Assembly (NCBI GenBank): GCA_034933305.1
Contig: JAYFNU010000001.1
Coordinates: 124,001 to 188,000 of the forward strand
DNA: 64,000 nucleotides
Source of the DNA: JAYFNU01 sp034933305
GTDB taxonomy: Bacteria > Bacillota > Clostridia > Oscillospirales > Ruminococcaceae
Direction: 5' to 3'
Shown here piece after piece: positions 61,335 through 64,000 of the stretch. Positions within the stretch are counted from its first letter, which is position 1. Each line of letters begins with the position of its first letter. Made by a program: the position numbers and the translations under genes. Below the pieces are notes generated by a model. It saw only the letters and a program-made list of their open reading frames with translations, made no database searches and was not told where the DNA came from.

Positions 61335-62048
61335 TTATCTCCTTCTGAGTGTGATGATGTGCTTGTAGCGGTCGGCGCGGATGACGATGCGGCTCCATTC
61401 GACGATGCGGTCGCTGCGGTCGTAGGCCCTGCGGTCGATGCTCAGCAGCGGATCGTTGCGGTTGATGCCGAGGATCTCCGCCTGCTTCTGCGTCGCCTTG
61501 ACGGCGCCCATGACGTCCTCCGTCGTCGCGATGACGATGTTGTAGTCGTCCTCCAGCACGCGGTAGAGCGACTCGAGCGTCTGCAGCGCCGCGAGCTCGT
61601 GCCCGTCGAGCAGCTGCAGCGGTATGTAGGAGATGTTGATGGTGATGGGCTCGCCGTCCGCCGTGCGAACGCGGTAGATCTCGACGACCTCATCCCACGC
61701 GTTGAGCTCGAGCGCCTGCGCGACGTTTTCGTCGGCCCGCACCACCCGCACGCGGATGTCCCGCACGCCCGGGCGCATGCCCTGCTTCTTCATCAGCTCC
61801 GTGAAGCTCATGAGCTCCGAGCCCTTCGACTGCAGCTTGGAGGGCGCGACCTTCGTCCCGACGCCCCGCACGATGGTGAGATACCCCTCGCTGACGAGCA
61901 TCATGACCGCCTTGCGCACGGTCGTGCGGCTGACCTTGTAGAAATTCTCGAGGTCCGCCTCGCAGGGGATAAAGTCCCCGGAAGCGTAAACGCCCGTGTT
62001 GATCTTCTTCTCGATGTCGTCCCTGACTTTTCCGTACAAAGGATTCAT
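61335..62048 (-). CDS. GntR/HutC-family regulator with UTRA domain (YegW-like)
   Basis: 237 residues from the ATG at 62048, which lies 6 bases behind GGAGGG; the ATG at 62054 directly abuts it and is unlikely. The winged helix (LENFYKVSRTTVRKAVMMLVSEGYL) is followed by a UTRA ligand-binding domain (VVEIYRVRTADGEPITINISYIPL, core VEIYRVRTADGEPI). It probably represses this operon and is released by an imported compound or its phosphate. An inverted repeat lies at the transcription start of its own promoter. Confidence 0.92.
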   Translation of the reverse strand: MNPLYGKVRDDIEKKINTGVYASGDFIPCEADLENFYKVSRTTVRKAVMMLVSEGYLTIVRGVGTKVAPSKLQSKGSELMSFTELMKKQGMRPGVRDIRVRVVRADENVAQALELNAWDEVVEIYRVRTADGEPITINISYIPLQLLDGHELAALQTLESLYRVLEDDYNIVIATTEDVMGAVKATQKQAEILGINRNDPLLSIDRRAYDRSDRIVEWSRIVIRADRYKHIITLRRR

Positions 62049-62070
62049 GCGCATCCCTCCGCGTCATCAC

Positions 62071-62092
62071 GACATAACGACATCATTATGTC
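62071..62092. promoter_or_regulatory. candidate GntR operator
   Basis: GACATAA, eight bases, TTATGTC; a further GACAT half-site starts at 62079. It lies just downstream of the gntR -10 element, around the transcription start, as expected for autorepression. Confidence 0.6.
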
Positions 62093-62099
62093 TACGCCC

Positions 62100-62128
62100 A
62101 TTATACACGCCCCCGTTTTTGCGCACAA
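62100..62128 (-). promoter_or_regulatory. promoter of the gntR-ECF operon
   Basis: On the minus strand, TTGTGC (62123-62128) and a perfect TATAAT (62100-62105) are 17 bases apart. Confidence 0.68.
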
Positions 62129-62180
62129 GCGGCACAGCGCATAAAAAAAGCGGGCCGCATTTGTGCGATTTGGCGAAAGC

Positions 62181-62203
62181 ACGGCGGGAAACGCCGTTTT
62201 TTT
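62181..62203 (+). terminator. terminator-like hairpin in a divergent intergenic region
   Basis: ACGGCG, GGAAA loop, CGCCGT and a seven-T tract on the plus strand. No gene precedes it on that strand in the gap 62055-62319. It may stop antisense transcription from the gntR side before the cupin promoter at 62231. Confidence 0.5.
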
Positions 62204-62230
62204 GCGTTTTGGAAATTCCGCGAAAAGGTC

Positions 62231-62261
62231 TTGACTTGAAGTTAACTTCAGGTGGTACAAT
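62231..62261 (+). promoter_or_regulatory. MerR-type promoter with 19-bp spacer and dyad
   Basis: TTGACT (62231-62236) and TACAAT (62256-62261) are 19 bases apart, too long for normal SigA use. A 20-base dyad centred between 62243 and 62244 (arms CTTGAAGTT and AACTTCAGG, with one mismatch) sits in the spacer. MerR activators twist such promoters into register. The dyad resembles those of AdhR/NmlR-like and SoxR-like regulators. A short 7-bp hairpin (62281-62298) lies in the leader before the ribosome site. Confidence 0.75.
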
Positions 62262-62319
62262 CGCCGTGATGAGTGGACAGACGGGCGAAAGCGCCCGTTC
62301 GCTGAAAGGAAGGCAAACC

Positions 62320-62730
62320 ATGGAAAAGCAGGGTCTGAGCGTATTCCCGACGGGGGAGAAAAACGAGGCGTATGCGCGGTATTTCGCCGGGCAGAGCTAT
62401 CTGCAGATGCTGTCGACGCAGCAGGTGGTCATCGCGAACGTGACGTTCGAGCCGGGGTGCCGGAACAACTGGCACATCCACCGCGCCGAAAAGGGCGGCG
62501 GGCAGATCCTGCTCGTCACCGCGGGCAGGGGCTATTACCAGGCGTGGGGCGAGGCGCCGCGCGAGCTGCTGCCGGGCGACGTCGTCAACATCCCGGCGGG
62601 CGTCAAGCACTGGCACGGCGCGGCGCCGGGCAGCTGGTTCGCCCATCTCGCCGTCGAGGTGCCCGCCGAGGGCGGCCGCACGGAGTGGTGCGAGCCGGTC
62701 GACGCCGGCGAATACGATCGGCTAAAATAA
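62320..62730 (+). CDS. small cupin-domain protein
   Basis: 136 residues from the ATG at 62320 behind AAGGAAGG. A single cupin barrel shows metal ligands in NNWHIHRAEKGGGQ (His, His, Gln), PGDVVNIPAGVKHWHGA and WFAHLAVE. Such cupins are often encoded with carboxymuconolactone decarboxylase-like and alcohol dehydrogenase genes, as here. The operon is probably a response to aldehydes or other electrophiles, judged from its MerR-type promoter and composition. The reaction of the cupin is unknown. Confidence 0.88.
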   Translation: MEKQGLSVFPTGEKNEAYARYFAGQSYLQMLSTQQVVIANVTFEPGCRNNWHIHRAEKGGGQILLVTAGRGYYQAWGEAPRELLPGDVVNIPAGVKHWHGAAPGSWFAHLAVEVPAEGGRTEWCEPVDAGEYDRLK

Positions 62731-62745
62731 ACGGAGGAAAAACAA

Positions 62746-63918
62746 ATGCTCGGAAATTTCAGTTACTGCAACCCGACGCGGCTCTATTTCGGCGACAAAG
62801 CGCTCGACAATCTCGCCGCGGAGCTTCAAAAATACGGCAAAAAGGTGCTGCTCGTCTACGGGGGCGGCTCCGTCAAGAAGAACGGGATCTATGACGATGT
62901 GACGCGCGTGCTGCGCGAGTGCGGCAAGATGGTCGTCGAGGACGCGGGCGTCATGCCCAACCCGACGGTGGAAAAGCTGCGCGAGGGCTGCGCGCTTGCG
63001 CGGGACAACGGGGTCGATCTCATCCTCGCGGTCGGCGGGGGCTCGGTGTGCGACTACGCGAAGGGGGTGTCGGTGTCGGCGTACTGCGGCGGCGACCCCT
63101 GGGAAAAATATTACGTGCGCATGGAACCGGTGGACAACCGCATCCTGCCCGTCGGCTGCGTGCTGACGATGGTGGGCACGGGCTCGGAGATGAACGGCGG
63201 CTCCGTCATCACCAACCACGGCACGAAGCAGAAGATCGGGCGCGTGTTCGGCGACGAGGTCTTCCCGAAATTCTCGATCCTCAATCCTGTTTATACGCTG
63301 ACGCTGCCGCGGTATCAGATGGTCGCCGGCTTTTTCGACATCATGTCGCACATCCTCGAGCAGTATTTCTCGGGCGAGGACGACAACACGTCGGACTATC
63401 TGATGGAGGGCCTGCTGCGCTCGCTCATCCACAGCGCGCGCATCGCCGCGCGGGATCCGCAGGATTACGAGGCGCGCAGCAACATCATGTGGACGGCGAC
63501 GTGGGCGCTCAACACGCTCGTCGCGCAGGGCAAGTCCACCGACTGGATGGTGCATATGATCGGCCAGTCCGTCGGCGCCTACACCGACGCGACGCACGGC
63601 ATGACGCTGTCGGCGGTCTCGATGCCGTATTACCGCTTCATGCTGCCCTACGGGCTCGCGAAGTTCAGGCGCTTCGCGGTCAGCGTCTGGGACGTCTCGC
63701 CCGACGGAAAGAGCGACGAGGCGGTCGCGCGGGAGGGCCTCGCCCGCATGGAGGCTTTCATGCGGGAGCTGGGGCTCGTTATGGATCTGCGGACGCTCGG
63801 CGTGAAGCCGGAGATGCTCGAGGGCATCGCCGACGGCTCGTTCGTCATGCGGGGCGGCTACAAGGCGCTGACGCATGCGGAGATCGTGCGGATTTTGCGG
63901 GAAAGCATGGGGGATTGA
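62746..63918 (+). CDS. iron-containing alcohol dehydrogenase (YqhD/butanol dehydrogenase type)
   Basis: 390 residues behind CGGAGGAAA. The nucleotide-binding loop GGGSVKKNG and AVGGGSVCDYAKGV, then TMVGTGSEMNGGSVI, identify the NADPH-type YqhD group. The metal ligands lie in GFFDIMSHILEQY (Asp, His) and in MVHMIGQSVGAYTDATHG (two His). It reduces a broad range of aldehydes to alcohols. It lies 15 bases behind the cupin gene and 4 bases before the next gene, so one operon. Confidence 0.94.
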   Translation: MLGNFSYCNPTRLYFGDKALDNLAAELQKYGKKVLLVYGGGSVKKNGIYDDVTRVLRECGKMVVEDAGVMPNPTVEKLREGCALARDNGVDLILAVGGGSVCDYAKGVSVSAYCGGDPWEKYYVRMEPVDNRILPVGCVLTMVGTGSEMNGGSVITNHGTKQKIGRVFGDEVFPKFSILNPVYTLTLPRYQMVAGFFDIMSHILEQYFSGEDDNTSDYLMEGLLRSLIHSARIAARDPQDYEARSNIMWTATWALNTLVAQGKSTDWMVHMIGQSVGAYTDATHGMTLSAVSMPYYRFMLPYGLAKFRRFAVSVWDVSPDGKSDEAVAREGLARMEAFMRELGLVMDLRTLGVKPEMLEGIADGSFVMRGGYKALTHAEIVRILRESMGD

Positions 63919-63922
63919 AGAG

Positions 63923-64000
63923 ATGGAAAAAGTGACGGCCGGAAGAGATCAGCTGGGAGATTTTGCGCCCGAGTTCGCGCGCCTCAATGACGACGTGCTG
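63923..64000 (+). CDS. carboxymuconolactone decarboxylase-family protein, 5' part (partial)
   Basis: Only 26 codons are in the window: MEKVTAGRDQLGDFAPEFAR is the start, ending near LNDDVL at the edge. The segment AGRDQLGDFAPEFARLNDDV is the typical start of carboxymuconolactone decarboxylase-like proteins, many of which are AhpD-like peroxide or aldehyde-linked enzymes. It is too short here to see the catalytic Cys pair. It completes the cupin, alcohol dehydrogenase and decarboxylase set. Confidence 0.72.
   Translation, partial: MEKVTAGRDQLGDFAPEFARLNDDVL

Noticed and set aside
58022..61348. Plus-strand frame of 1,108 codons opposite the ECF operon
   Set aside because: It overlaps four genes with clear motifs on the minus strand, and its composition is that of a shadow frame.

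Overview
The window comes from a G+C-rich chromosome of a low-complexity-tolerant, anaerobic Bacillota, most likely a gut Clostridia of the Oscillospiraceae type. Pointers are a CIRCE heat-shock operator, an energy-coupling factor (ECF) vitamin-type importer, hybrid kinases with the H-box SHDIRTP, YesM/AraC two-component pairs, Gram-positive lipoprotein signals and SigA-type promoters. The taxon is inferred. No tRNA, rRNA, CRISPR array, insertion sequence or prophage was seen.

Layout. (1) 1-7961 is a signalling block: the end of one hybrid histidine kinase, a complete second hybrid kinase, a lipoprotein that fuses a solute-binding domain to a 5'-nucleotidase C-terminal domain, a LytS-type kinase with its regulator, and a small degenerate receiver. 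(2) 8083-26466 is one gene for a secreted, C-terminally membrane-anchored repeat protein of about 6,130 residues (MBG/YDG-type repeats), 29% of the window. (3) 26676-28333, minus strand, is an ArsR regulator, an ArsP-type permease and a small thioredoxin, with a clear promoter and operator. (4) 28514-40875 is a YesM/AraC-type two-component system, a complete Liv-type ABC importer, and four enzymes: an L-2-aminothiazoline-4-carboxylate (ATC) hydrolase family protein, a fusion of a reductase-like domain with a second ATC-hydrolase-like domain, an M20 amidohydrolase, and a CyuA-type L-cysteine desulfidase. Read together they suggest import of a thiazoline or N-substituted cysteine compound and its degradation through cysteine to pyruvate, ammonia and sulfide.

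(5) 41305-49343 is an operon of two uroporphyrinogen-decarboxylase-family proteins around a BMP-type ABC importer, closed by a ROK regulator. (6) 49588-51542 is htpG under a near-perfect CIRCE element. (7) 51588-56154 holds housekeeping or accessory genes: GtrA, a Crp/Fnr regulator with 4-alpha-glucanotransferase, thioredoxin, family-4 uracil-DNA glycosylase, and a PduL phosphotransacylase. (8) 56215-62048, minus strand, is a six-gene operon: GntR/HutC regulator, PfkB kinase, ECF S component, fused ECF ATPase, EcfT and ADP-ribosylglycohydrolase. It has the enzyme set of E. coli yegUVW with an ECF importer in place of YegT. (9) 62231-64000 begins an operon of cupin, iron alcohol dehydrogenase and carboxymuconolactone decarboxylase behind a MerR-type promoter with a 19-bp spacer and a dyad.

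Genes are tightly packed, with many ATGA or GTGA 4-bp overlaps that fix start codons and imply translational coupling. The best candidates for undescribed biology are the thiazoline/cysteine cluster with its fusion enzyme, the ECF version of yegUVW, the double URO-D importer operon, and the giant surface protein. Functions are assigned from recognised motifs and context only; no database search was possible.
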